Origin: Gnetum montanum
Lineage: Eukaryota > Streptophyta > Gnetopsida > Gnetales > Gnetaceae
DNA length: 64,000 bases
Direction of reading: 5' to 3'
Assembly (NCBI GenBank): GCA_015680685.1
Contig: MNCI01002331.1
Location: 716,223-780,222, forward strand
Positions 37,304 through 48,025 of this stretch are shown piece by piece. Position 1 is the first letter of the stretch. Each line of letters begins with the position of its first letter. The position numbers were made by a program, and so were the translations under genes. The notes under the pieces are model-generated. The model was given only the letters and a program-made list of their open reading frames with translations. It did no database searches and was not told where the DNA came from.

Positions 37304-38454
37304 TGTTGAACTTTTGGTATGTCAAAACCTTAAGGAAAATGGAATGTTATGGAATGTGATGCTTTTACAAGGCATAAAGGAGAGCTCAAACAATGACATG
37401 TACAAAGAGATCTCAAAGTGGAGACTATAAGGACTCAAGGGAACATGGATGAGTATGAAGATGTCTAAGTAGAGACTATAAGGACTAAAGGAAGCATGGA
37501 TGAGTAAGAAGACTATAAGCTAAACGAAGATGCTCCAATGATCGAGGGGAAGCTAAATCAAGAAGAGGAAGCCTAAGGAACCAAATTTTAAAAGCTGAGA
37601 AGACATTTCTATGAAGCAGAAGATGTCCTAGCCAAAGTAGAGTACAAGCAGAGAAGACATATCACAAAAATAGGAAACTTCTCCTTTCAACAGAAGCTAT
37701 CTCCATAGAGACATCCTACTTTTAGAAGAGACATATTCCCAAAATTAAAGTCAATTTTAGAGAGATATTCCAATCTCAAAGGAGACATCTACACTAGCTG
37801 TTAGATAGTCATTACATGAATTTTGAGGTGATTTCAGAAACTTTGAGGCTATAAGAAGACTTCATTCTCTTGGGTATTGAGCAAGTGTTGTGCATGAATT
37901 GTCACTATCAAAGCAATCATTGTGTATTTTACTTGTGCACTTCATTTGTAAAATCATTTGCTTGATTGATTGTAATTCTGCTTCAAAGTACAAGGATTGA
38001 TAATTTAAGTTACATTCTCTTGTTATGATTTTGTTTCTCTTGTAGCCCTACTAGGGTTGATGTGCTTCTTGTGAGAAGGCATCTTAATTGAGCTTATCAA
38101 GATCCTATGAGATTGAGTGTTTGTGTAGCATCAAAATGCTTTGGAGCGAAGCTCAATTTGTAAAGGTTGTGGAATCCTTAAAACCACATTTTAAGCTTAT
38201 TGGAACCTTGTGGGGTTAAGTGGTTTCATAGTAATCAAAAACTCTCAAGTGAATCTTAGAGCTTGTATAGGGTGTGATGCCCTTCAAACCACATTTTTAA
38301 GAAACAAAGGCTAGAGATGTGCAAGGATTCTACCCTCTGAGTGTGGATGTACCCAAGTTGGGGAACTATGTAAAACTTGAGTGTAGTATTTGTGGCTATT
38401 TATTTTTGTTTTCGGGAACTTATTCATCCCTCCCTTCTAAGCTCTCGATCCTCA
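37304..38454 (+). repeat. 3' LTR of the copia-type element
   Basis: Starts TGTTGAACTTTTGG directly after the purine tract AAAAAGGAGGAGAT (37290-37303) and ends CTCGATCCTCA. It is collinear with the 5' LTR at 21641-22813 with roughly 10% difference and several small indels. Confidence 0.8.
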
Positions 38455-38904
38455 TAACAAAGATAGGAAACTAATCCCTATCATAAAGCAATGAACTATT
38501 AATCATAAAGACATCAAATTCCTGTTAAATTTAAGTTTTATAAGAACATTCATGTTAATATCTTTCATCAAAATAATACTATCCACTCTCACAATAAATT
38601 CAAAATAAAATCAATTATTAAAAATGAATAATGAATAATTAGTAATCATCATAAACATAGAGTAATCAGTAATCAGTAATTATAATATACTTTTTTATGT
38701 CCCATATCATAATTTTTTTGTTAGATAAAATTTATTTTAAATTAGCTTCATTAGTTTTCTTTAAAGAAATATATCATTATAATTGAAAATTTGTAACACA
38801 CCTAAATAACCAATGTATCATATAGAAACATTAAACTGAATTTCAATCTCAGGCTTTTATAAATCTACAAAACTATAATTCATAAGGATATCAAAAATGA
38901 GGTT
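38455..38904. other. AT-rich sequence between two retroelements, no gene
   Basis: Only short AATCAGTAATCAGTAAT-type repeats near 38660-38680 are seen. Confidence 0.5.
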
Positions 38905-39079
38905 AGTACTGAAACACCACAAAATTTTAGGTCTTAGCATCATGACTACAAATTTGGCTAAGTGTCAAAGTGGTGACACTTTGCCCATATTTTTCCAAGT
39001 GTTGAGTATAGTCAGCTCCAAACTGCCAAATTTGCAAAATTTTGCAAAGTGTCAAAATGATGGCACTTTCTGCATAGAC

Positions 39080-39280
39080 GTTACACTGCGTAGCGTAACA
39101 TAGTGTAGCACCCTGTTACACTACATAGTGTAGCGTAGCATAACACACTCTTAAACTACGTAGCGTAGCATCCTATTACATTGCGTACAGTAGCATAGCA
39201 TAGCACCCTTTTATGCTGTGTAGCGTAGTGTAGCATAGCACCCTATTATGCTGCGTAGCGTAGCACGACATAACACATCT
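39080..39280 (+). repeat. GTAGCGTAGCATAGCACCC short-repeat array in LTR
   Basis: Repeats of TACACTGCGTAGCGTAGCA and CACCCTATTA alternate with a basic spacing of about 30-50 bases. The same array in the 3' LTR (46604-46850) has a different number and order of units, which explains part of the length difference between the LTRs. Confidence 0.8.
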
Positions 39281-39380
39281 ATCTAGTGCAATAGACAGTA
39301 GATGGGCATAGTAGACAATGGACAGGCACAATAGATAGTGTCCCATGTCCCACGCGTGACATGGGATGGGCACAGTAGAT

Positions 39381-39650
39381 AGTAGCAACTAGCGTCTCGT
39401 GTACCATGCGTAACACAAGACGAGTGCAATGGACAGTAGCAACCAGCATCCTGTGTACCACACATAACATGGGACAAGTGCAGTAGATAGTAGCAACTGG
39501 TGTCCCATGTACCACACATAACACGAGACGAGTGTAGTGGATAGTAGCAACTAGCGTCTCGTGTACCACGTGTAACATAGGATGAGTGCAGTAGACAGTA
39601 GCAACCAGCATCCCATGTCCCACATGTAACATGGGACGAGTGTAGTAGAA
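39381..39650 (+). repeat. Five 54-bp tandem repeats with hairpin potential in LTR
   Basis: Units start AGTAGCAAC at 39381, 39435, 39489, 39543 and 39597. Each carries CCCATGT or a variant followed 10-12 bases later by ACATGGG, able to form a short stem. Because 54 is a multiple of 3, long meaningless minus-strand frames result. A related array occupies about 46929-47250 of the 3' LTR. Confidence 0.9.
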
Positions 39651-40480
39651 AGCATCCTGTGTCTTGCATGTAACATGGAATGAGCATAGAAATCGACATC
39701 CCATGGTCCCACCCACTGCACTACCATGTGGCATCTGATCCACATTTTAGACTAACCCTAGCCCTATAAATACCCTTGTGCCCTCTTTCAAGGAGGGGGT
39801 TGGCTTTCATTTTTCACCAAGGAGGCAGTTGGCACTTCCATTTGAAATTTGGCACTTTGGCATCTTGGCACTTAGGTTCATGGATGAACAAGAACCAGAG
39901 CACCCCACACTGGAAAAGATGCACAACTACACCATGTGGTACATTGTAGCCCCATTGTAGCCCAGTAGAACCTCACATGGTACACCGTGGCTACTAACCC
40001 GTCAAGTATAGTTCAACATAGTGAATACTAGACTTCATAGCCTAACACCACTGAGGCTATGACTACGCTCCCACTGTACCTATTGTACATTGTGTATACC
40101 ATTGTGAATTAGCTATGCTCCCCCGATTTTGGGGTAGTGCATTTTCTCTCCCAAGCTCTTATTTTATTCTACTGCACTATACATGTTGCATTATTGTGTG
40201 TTTGTGCATGCTTGTTATCTTGGTTACATACTTTAGTACATTTCTACTATTGTGTGTGCTACGTTTTCTTTTTGTCCAACCTCCATGCATCACACTCTAA
40301 AATCACTATTCAAAATTGGTTATTTGACACCGCGTAAGTCCCTGTTTGATCGACCAGACCATTTAGGGCACCTTGTTTCCATTTTCTCCAACATGGCCCT
40401 CACACAGATCTAGGGTTAGATTGTACGCCTGATAACCTCTCAGTGTTCTAGCCACCAACATTTTTGGATGTCACAATTTT

Positions 40481-40499
40481 TGGTGCTAGAAGGAGGGCC
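40481..40499 (+). promoter_or_regulatory. Probable primer-binding site of the gag/protease element
   Basis: TGGTGCTAGAAGGAGGGCC begins five bases after the LTR end, in the position and with the initial TGG expected for tRNA priming. I could not assign the tRNA. Confidence 0.5.
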
Positions 40500-41300
40500 T
40501 AAACCTCCATGTCCTTTTTGTGTATCATAGGTAATCCTACATGTTGTTTATACCCTGTCACTAGTAACCTATTAGTGTAGATGTGACACCCCTGTGGTTG
40601 TCTACGTACTAAGTGGTGTAGATTGGTCTCCATGACAGTTCCTCTGGAACCCTATAGGACAAAAGCCCAAAATAGTTTACTACGTCCTGCTACTTGTGTG
40701 ACATGTAGTATGGTATCCCTGTCAGTGTAGCAAGTCCAAAACTATCTTCTAAGTTATGCTACCTGTGTCCTGTGCAACGTAGCGACCCCACCAGCGTAGC
40801 AATTTCCAAATAGTCTACTATGTTAGGTTGAATATATACTATGCTACGCTATCCACTATGTTACACTATCCACTGTGTTACGCTATCTACTATGTCTACT
40901 GTGTTATGTTGTCTACTGTGTTACGTTGCTTGTGTCCCGTGTAGCATAGTGACCCTGTCAACGTAGCAGCCCCTCCCAGTGTAGCAAGCGTAGCAAGCTC
41001 TAGCATAGTGAGCATGAAAATCTACAGTAGCAAGCTCCAACATAGCAAGCATGAAAAGCTACAGTCGCAAGCTCCAGTGTAGCAAGCATGATGAGCTACA
41101 ACGTAGCAAGTGTAGCACCATAGTTGGCCATTTTTAGCAGTTTTCATACTTAGCATTTTTTCTACATTTTCATACTTAGCATTTTTTCTACATGGTTACA
41201 CTTAGTCATTTTTTATATATTTTTATACTTATCCATTTTCCTTCTACTGACAAAGTTAGTCATTTTTCTACTGTTTCTCAAAGTTAGCCATTTTCTGCAA
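40500..41300 (+). repeat. Leader with GTAGCAAGCTCCAGCATAGC-type repeats
   Basis: Between 40.80 and 41.12 kb the leader repeats TACGCTATCCACTGTGTTA and GTAGCAAGCTCCAGYGTAGCAAGCATGA motifs, echoing the GTAGC words of the LTR. It is followed by repeated TTAGCCATTTTTCTAC words to 41.29 kb. No coding region. Confidence 0.6.
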
Positions 41301-42790
41301 ACATCAACTCTCACAACCGATCTATGAATATGAATCTGAATCAACCTTCCATGTTAGTGTCTAACACATTTGATACTACAATCCAACCAAAGCATGCTGC
41401 ACTAAGCCATGAATAATACAATTTTGTCTATGCCAAAATCCAAGTAGGATTACCAATGGATTACCTTGATTTTGAGGTAAAACAGGACTATGAACGAGTC
41501 CACTAGAATGAACAAAAGTACAACCCCTCCTTATTTGACATAATCTTGCTCACAAAGTCCTACCACTAGTTGTTATCCCAACTCATCCATGCAAACAAGC
41601 ATGATGCAAGAACAACCTATGAGGAAGCCTCATAGAAGGAAGAAGATGAGTTCAAGGCCCACTCCAAGCACGAGAGCCCCCTCTACACTATCTTCCAATG
41701 ACCACTTCCTAGTACAACCCCTCTGGAGTTTGGTCCACCCATCCTCCCTAAGATGGTGACCATGCCAATTTAGCCTTCCTTGCAAGCAACTAATGCATTT
41801 TCCCAACACTATGCTCATGCAAGGGCCACCTCTCAACTCCAAAAAACTCAAGCATCCTACGTCCTGCCTATCTCGTTGGCATTTGTGGTGTCCATTTAAC
41901 CCACTCATGTGTGGCCTACTTTGATCACTACATCCATCGCTTAGCCAACACATCAACTGTCCACTATGATGTTAAATTGGCAATGCCCATTCGCTACGAC
42001 ATTAAACTAGCAACAACCGTCTGCTACGATGTTAAATTTCCAAACTCCACAACCAAAAATTCTACCCTATGCTATGCAACCAACCCAAGCCCAACCAATG
42101 CAACCAGCTAGCACATCCCCAAGCTTGGATCAGGCATTCTAGCTAATCCAAAGCTTGATAGAGGAGATCAATCGACTTAAGGCTACCTCCTCTGACACCA
42201 TCAAGGTGGTAGACTTCTACCAAGATGATTCCACAAGTCCTACGGTACCACCTCTAACTCTTCTAACTAGGATTCAACTACCTCAATTCACCAAGTACAA
42301 AGGTAAAGGGGATCCTAATGCACACTTGGTCACATTTTGATCTAAGTGTCTACTCTTTCAAGCCTGGCCACATGCCATCATGCACATGTTTCCCATGTCA
42401 CTCATAGATAAGGCCTTAAACTAGTACCACATGCTACCCAAGGCCTCAATTTCCTCTTTGGAGGATCTCATAAGCAAGTTTGTGACATGCTTTAGGTACA
42501 ACCTAAAGCCTAAGGCAACCCTCAACTAGCTCATGAAAGTTAAGCAGGGGCCTCTAGAGCCCATACCAAAATTCCTCCAATGTTGGAATGTTGCATTGAG
42601 TGAAATGCATGAACCCCTAGCAGAGGCACATCTACAGGCCATCTTCAAAGGTGCAGTAAATGACTTCATTAAGTCCAAACTGTATTATCTAGCCCTAAAG
42701 TCTCTTAGCCAAGCCTTTGCCCAAGCAAAAAGCATAGAGGAAGTAGTATAAGCTAGCAATGACCTAACTTATGTGGCCTATAGAAACCAA
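41300..42790 (+). pseudogene. gag of the non-autonomous Ty3-type element, decayed
   Basis: Reading begins near 41327 (MNMNLNQPSML) and includes a Gln/Thr-rich variable region. It then reaches the capsid-like domain: QLPQFTKYKGKGDPNAHLVTF near 42278-42340, IDKALN near 42405, SISSLEDLISKFV near 42450 and an open segment 42533-42751 with FLQCWNVALSEMHEP and FIKSKLYYLALKS. This is the Retrotrans_gag pattern of Ty3/gypsy elements. Stops are nearly all Gln- or Trp-codon transitions. The repeat YDVKLA in the variable region comes from a DNA motif that also occurs in the non-coding 3' part of the element. Confidence 0.75.
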
Positions 42791-43138
42791 CATGCTCATA
42801 AGTAAAACATAATAGTAGCAATAGTGGTCACAAGCACAAAAGTAACCAACCGAAGCCCAATAGCTAAGTAGCCCAAGGCCCTAGCTGACAAAATTGCCAA
42901 CTCACCTACATCAATAGGGGCCACCCCAAGGCCCAACTTTTAATGCAAGGACCTCTTAAAGTATACACCACTACCAATAGAACCCTATGAACTACTAGAT
43001 AAACTCTTGAAAGCAAGGAAAATCCAATAAACACATGTATTAGAGATTACTCATCAAAAACATGACAGGTACTACAAAGTACTAAGGAACCCCGCATTAG
43101 CAGTACCAAACAAGCCCCTGGTCCCACCACATTTTAAA

Positions 43139-43420
43139 TTGGACCAATACTATCATTACCATCAATTGGCTGGTCATAGTATAGACAACTATCGTGCTTT
43201 GCAGGATGACCTACAGAGAATGATAGAACGAGGCCAACTAGTGATCGACACGACAAGTCAATCCAACACAGACGATGCCTCCTATGTCATAAATTCCATT
43301 AGCATAGGTGGCAAGCCCAAACCTATGCAACAACCTTTTGTGATTTGTGTGTCTCCTAACAAGGCAAGGATCCCCTCGACCTCCACAAATAAGAGGCCTT
43401 CCTTTGTTATCAAAGTGTGA
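43139..43420 (+). pseudogene. gag-protease linker with zinc-knuckle-like segment
   Basis: YYHYHQLAGHSIDNYRALQDDLQRMIERGQL is readable near 43146-43240 and corresponds to the YCxYHxxxGHxTxxCxxLxxxIexLI segment between gag and protease of Ty3/gypsy elements. Tyr replaces both conserved Cys residues; TGT/TGC to TAT/TAC is again a G-to-A change. The downstream 43.5-43.9 kb part is Pro/Lys/Ser-rich. Confidence 0.6.
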
Positions 43421-44139
43421 CCTTGGGCACCCACAATACCCTTTGTGGTCAAGGTTCCAAACCAATCGTCTGCTAAGATGTTAAACTAGCATGACATAGC
43501 AATGACAACCATTAAGAAACCTTTCATTATCAAGATGCCACAACGTGATGGCCCCTCACCTACCCGAAGCCCAACAATGGGCAATGTCTCAATCTCTCCT
43601 TCCTCAAGGGTCAATCCCACTAGCAATCTGGGTAGGCCCATCAAATGGCAATGCAAGAGGAAAAATGAGCACCTTGCAATCCCCATGGCCAAAGCAAAGG
43701 CCAAAACTAGTAAGAAACAACCAAACACTGGGACCCCTACCCCCAAATAGGCCAAGTAAACCAAGCCCAAGTCCCCTATCCAAGAGATCTGTCTCTCAAG
43801 CCACATGAAGGAAGTTAAGGCCAACACAACGACTAACGACAAGGACTTTGTAGCTGCACTAATCCAAGTAAAACAAACACTCAAGAAAAAGAACACAATG
43901 TTGAGCTTGTACTACCTAGTCATGACCTCATCTGCTCATTGCCAAGCATTGCCCTAATCTTGGCATTCATTCCTATTATGAAGGACATCCCTGCAAATGA
44001 GGCATCCATCTATGTAATGATGTTGCCCCTTACACCACAAGAATTGGGTCCAACATCTCTAGCCTTTCATGAAGATGCAGTTAAAGTTAACCTCGAACGA
44101 GGGGAGGTTACCACAACTCCACTATCCATTAGCATATGT

Positions 44140-44810
44140 GTTGGGTAATGTACCATCCGTAAAGTCCATGTTGATGATGGTGCGGCAACAAACGTAGTCC
44201 TGTACTCCATCATCGATAAGCTAGGCCTGGTAGATGAAATCGGGCCAACCAAAATCAGATGTCTAAAATCCTTCAACAAATCACATGTCACTATCAAGGG
44301 TACAATCAACCTTGCCTTTGTGGTAGGAGAGAAATTCCCCACTAGTGCAGATTTCACTGTCATAGAGGAGATGCCAGGCTTCAACATGATTCTAGGTAGG
44401 TGTTGGCTAGCCCAACTAAGGGCCATCTTCTCTCCCATCCACCAAGAAATCCACCTTCCATACGAAGGTGTTCAAGTTATCATCCATGGTGATAATGCTC
44501 CCTCTTCAACTATCCATGACATAGACATGGCGCAAGTTTTGAAAGAGGACTTTCTTAGTGGTACACCTATGACAACTAATGCAGCGCCTAAGGCTAACAC
44601 ACCTGAAAGAGTGGTTGAAGCCAATAGCCTGCCAGAGCATCCTAATCCTTGCACACCCCCTAATCCACACTTGATTAGGAAGCAACTACATGACCAAGAC
44701 TTTCCCTTGGCCAAAAATGTGATGGGTGCCTGCCTACCCACTACCTCCACTTGCTATGCATTTTTTACTTTCGTTTACATTGCACTAGCCTACACATTTA
44801 CATTTTGACT
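44140..44810 (+). pseudogene. Retropepsin-type protease of the non-autonomous element
   Basis: VHVDDGAATNVVLYS near 44170-44214 is the active-site region (D-S/T-G becomes DDGA here), IKGTINLAFVVGEK follows, and FNMILGRCWLAQLRAIFSP near 44380-44436 is the hydrophobic-LGR-WL motif. The motif order and spacing are normal for Ty3-type aspartic protease. One stop lies just before the active site at 44147. The frame runs on to 44806 and ends without any RT, unlike autonomous relatives in which protease and RT share one polyprotein. Confidence 0.75.
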
Positions 44811-45104
44811 GCTCACTTAGATCACATGTTTTTCTTTGTTTACACATTCTTCAACTTAGTTTATGCATTGCATTTGAAAAACAACAAAAACATATGACCC
44901 GAAAAGGCCTTAAACTAGCCTATGGCCTAGAATGGCCTAAGACTATCAATTTTTGCACTACTTTCCTTTCATTCATGCATTTCAACTCTATTTACAATGG
45001 GTTTTTCTTGATGTTTTTTTCTTTCTAGTTGATTTTTGTAGGATTTTGCAGGCACAAAACATGACTACACATGTTGCATCACACCTTACACAAGCAAGGT
45101 AAGC

Positions 45105-45370
45105 ACCAATCTGCTATGACTATAAACTAGCACAGCTCATCCTTGGGTCATGACATTAAACCAGCACAATAGCTCGTCCTTGGGTCATGATGTTAAACTG
45201 GCACAACACCTCATTCTTGGGTCATGATGTTAAACTAGCACAACATCCACTGTTTACTATGACATTAAACTAGCATCCAACAGTCTACTAGGACTATAAA
45301 CTAGCATATCATGATCTGCCAAGACCTTAAACTGGGTTCATGGTCTACTAGAACTTTAAACTGGTATGTT
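45105..45370 (+). repeat. Array of YATGAYRTTAAACTAGCA-type motif
   Basis: At least eight variants, among them GTCATGATGTTAAACTGGCA and ACTATGACATTAAACTAGCA, are spaced about 25-45 bases apart. The same motif occurs in the gag (41965-42040) and near 43471. Confidence 0.75.
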
Positions 45371-46417
45371 GCTGATCTAATTCAAATACTTGCCATTACC
45401 TTCAGAGGACTCATAACATCATCGCCCTAACACTTTCACTGGCTTCTTGAGCACTTGCAACTGGCACAACATTTGACACATTTGCAGCATCTTCGCATCT
45501 AGCACCTGCGGCATCTTCACATCTAACATTTACATTGGCATTTCATGTTGTGTAGTTTTCTTGTCTTCTTGGAGTTGTGTTTGTAGGACGAAACCTTGGA
45601 GGTAGTCATGAAAAGATGCATCTCATCGCAGCAACAAGTCACCACATTGCATTGATGTTCATGATTGGACTAGTTGAGCCACTCAAGAGTGCACATTCCC
45701 CTCATCCTTATTACAACCTATGCACAACCACTCCTTCATCCAAATATCCTCTCATCTCCCACCTACTCATGATTGCACATTCCTTTAATGCATATGCATT
45801 GTGACCTACATAGAACCTTCCTTCATGTCAATTGTATAATCCATGGTGGACATAATGCAACTCATCCCATGGGGAGCCTTTTTTGGCTGGTCAAGGCTTG
45901 GGCGAATGTAATGTGAATCATCCCTAGGAGAAAACATCTATTCTACAGATGCAATGTGGTTGCATCAAAGAAAATCCCATCTTCTCAATGGCCAACTTAC
46001 AGTTAACATTCAGTAGTAAGCTGAACCCAAATAAGGTTCACAAAAAAAAAAACACATCCCCAAGCAAACTGACAATGTTGCAACTTCACAATAGGCTTAG
46101 TCTTAGATCAACTTTAACTCTCTCATGAGTACTTTGATGAGAGGTCAACGTTTCAGAGGTAAACTACTTCATGCCATGGTCACCATCAACCATGCTAACT
46201 TCCCATTTTACATCATGATTTTTCCACCATGTAAATTTCATCTCTCTCGCATTGCCTATACCCCTTTGTCCCTTAGCATAACCTTATGCCCATATCACTC
46301 TTGAGCATGGAAAAATGACATCCGATCTTGTGCTGACAAGTGATGTTGGTGGCATGTCTACTGTGGTTTTTTGTAATTCTTTGTCAATGTCTCTCAGGCC
46401 ACTCCTCTAGACATCAA

Positions 46418-48020
46418 CAAAGAGGGGCCATTGAAACACCACAAAATTTTGGGTCTCAGCATCATGACTACAATTTTGGCTAAGAGTCAAAACGGTGACA
46501 CTTTGCCCATATTTTTCCAAGTGTTGAGTATAGTCAGCTCCAAACTGTCAAATTTGCAAAATTTTTTGAAGTGTCAAAATGATGGCACTTTCTGCACAAA
46601 TGTTACGCTGCGTAGTGTAGCACAACGTAGCACCCTATTACACTACGTAGGGTAGCATAGCGTAGCATCCTATTACACTGCGTAGCATAGCACCCTGTCA
46701 AGCTACATAACGTAGCGCAGCATAGCATCCTATTATGTTGCATAGTGTAGCACCCTGTCAAGCTACGTAGCATAGCGTAGCGTAGCACCCTATTATGCTG
46801 CATAGCGTAGCACCTTGTTATGCTACATAGCATAGCATAGCATAACACACCTGTCCAACACAGTAGATAGTGGATGGCTATAGTACACAGTGTCTTGTGT
46901 CCCACACGTGACACAAGATGGGCATAGTAGAAAGTAGCAACTGGCATCCTATGTACCACGCATAACATGGGACGAGTGCAATAGCAACTAGTATCTCGTG
47001 TACCGTGCATAACATGGGACGAGTGTAGTAGACAGTAGCAACTAGCATCCCATGTATCGCACGTAACACGGGATGAGTGTAGTGGACAGTAACAACTGAT
47101 GTCTCGTGTACCATGCATAACACAGGACAAGTGTAGTAGACAGTAGCAACCAACGTCCCATGTTTCACTCGTAACATGGGACAGGTGCAGTAGACAATGT
47201 CCTATGTCCCACACATAACATGGGACGAGCGTAGCAACCAGCATCCCATGGTCCCACCCATTGCACTGCCACATGGCACCTGATCCACATTTTGGACTAG
47301 CCCTAGCCCTATAAATACCCTTGTGCCCTCTTTCAGGGAGGGGGTTGGCTTTCATTTTTCACCAAGGAGGCAGTTGGGACTTCCATTTGGCATTTGGCAC
47401 TTTGGCATCTTAGCACTTAGCTCCATGGACGAACAAGACCCAGAGCATCCCAAACCACCAAAGAGGCATAGCTACACTACGCAGTACATTGTAGCCTCAT
47501 TGCAGCCTAGTAAAACCTCACATGGTACATTGTGGCTACCAACCCGACAGGCACAATTCAACATAGTGAGAACCAGACTTCATAGCCTGACATCACCAAG
47601 GCTATGACTGTGCTTTCACTACACCTATTGTACATTGTGTATACCTTTTTGAATTAGCTACACTCCCCCAATTTTGGGGCAGTGCATTTTCTCTCCCAAG
47701 TTCTTATTTTATTCTACTGCACCATACATGTTGCATTATTATGTGTTTGTGCATGCTTGTTATCCTGGTTACATAATGTAGTACGTTTCTACTATTGTGT
47801 GTGCTATGTTTTCTTTTAGTCCAACCTTTGTGCATCACACTCTAAAATCACTATTCGCAATTAGTTATTTGACACTGCATAAGTCCTTGTCTAATCAACC
47901 AAACTATTCAGGGCACCCTATTTCTATTTTCTCCAGCATGGCCCTCACACGGATCTAGGGTTAGGCTATACACACAACGACCTCTCGGTGTTCCAACCAC
48001 TGATGTTTTTGGATGTCACA
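46418..48020 (+). repeat. Polypurine tract and 3' LTR of the gag/protease element
   Basis: AAAGAGGGG (46419-46427) precedes the LTR, which runs 46432-48020 (1589 bp). TATA-like CCCTATAAATACCC lies near 47308. The LTR contains its own versions of both tandem arrays seen in the 5' LTR. Confidence 0.85.
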
Positions 48021-48025
48021 AGTAC

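Larger units (their letters stand above)
21641..38454 (+). mobile_element. Ty1/copia-type element with nested Athila-like insertion
   Basis: Two collinear LTRs of about 1.17 and 1.15 kb bound this interval. The 5' LTR is followed by a tRNA-Met-type primer-binding site, and the 3' LTR is preceded by the purine tract AAAAAGGAGGAGAT inside the CATCACCAAAAAGG context typical of plant copia elements. Flanks are AAACA before and TAACA after, a 4-of-5 match compatible with a decayed target duplication. The LTRs differ by roughly 10% by eye. Only gag of the copia itself remains; the middle is occupied by Athila-like copy 3. The alternative is that the two LTRs belong to two truncated elements. Confidence 0.6.
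38910..40475 (+). repeat. 5' LTR of the gag/protease element
   Basis: 1566 bp. Contains a CGTAGCGTAGCATAGCACCC-type array (39080-39280), a 54-bp array (39381-39650), a TATA box CCCTATAAATACCC near 39760, and a downstream transcribed part shared closely with the 3' LTR. The end TGTCACA is followed by ATTTTTGGTGCTAG. Confidence 0.85.
38910..48020 (+). mobile_element. Complete non-autonomous Ty3-type element, gag and protease only
   Basis: Both LTRs start TGAAACACCACAAAATTTT and end TTTTTGGATGTCACA. The whole is flanked by a perfect 5-bp duplication AGTAC (38905-38909 and 48021-48025), so the borders are exact. A primer-binding-like site lies at 40481, gag at 41.3-42.8 kb, a CCHC-like or linker segment at 43.1-43.4 kb, protease at 44.1-44.5 kb and a polypurine tract AAAGAGGGG before the 3' LTR. 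There is no RT, RNase H or integrase, and the 1.6 kb between protease and 3' LTR is non-coding. LTRs differ by about 5-6% in their first 165 bases, so it is younger than the neighbouring copia. It must have been mobilised by another element. Confidence 0.85.

Noticed and set aside
39279-39743. Overlapping minus-strand frames of 138 and 154 codons with Cys/His/Thr-rich repeats
   Set aside because: They are created by the 54-bp LTR array, whose period is a multiple of three, and lie in U3 of an LTR.
43486-43896. A 136-codon minus-strand frame rich in Leu/Val
   Set aside because: Antisense to the Pro/Lys-rich gag-protease linker of the non-autonomous element; no independent support.
46603-47355. 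A 250-codon minus-strand frame
   Set aside because: Same cause: the tandem arrays of the 3' LTR. The protein is purely repetitive and antisense to the element.
47323-47607. Plus-strand frame starting MPSFREGVGFHFSPRR, partly shared with 39778-39960
   Set aside because: It lies in the transcribed part of both LTRs and is shared because the LTRs are copies. It breaks at different places, and nothing suggests a protein.
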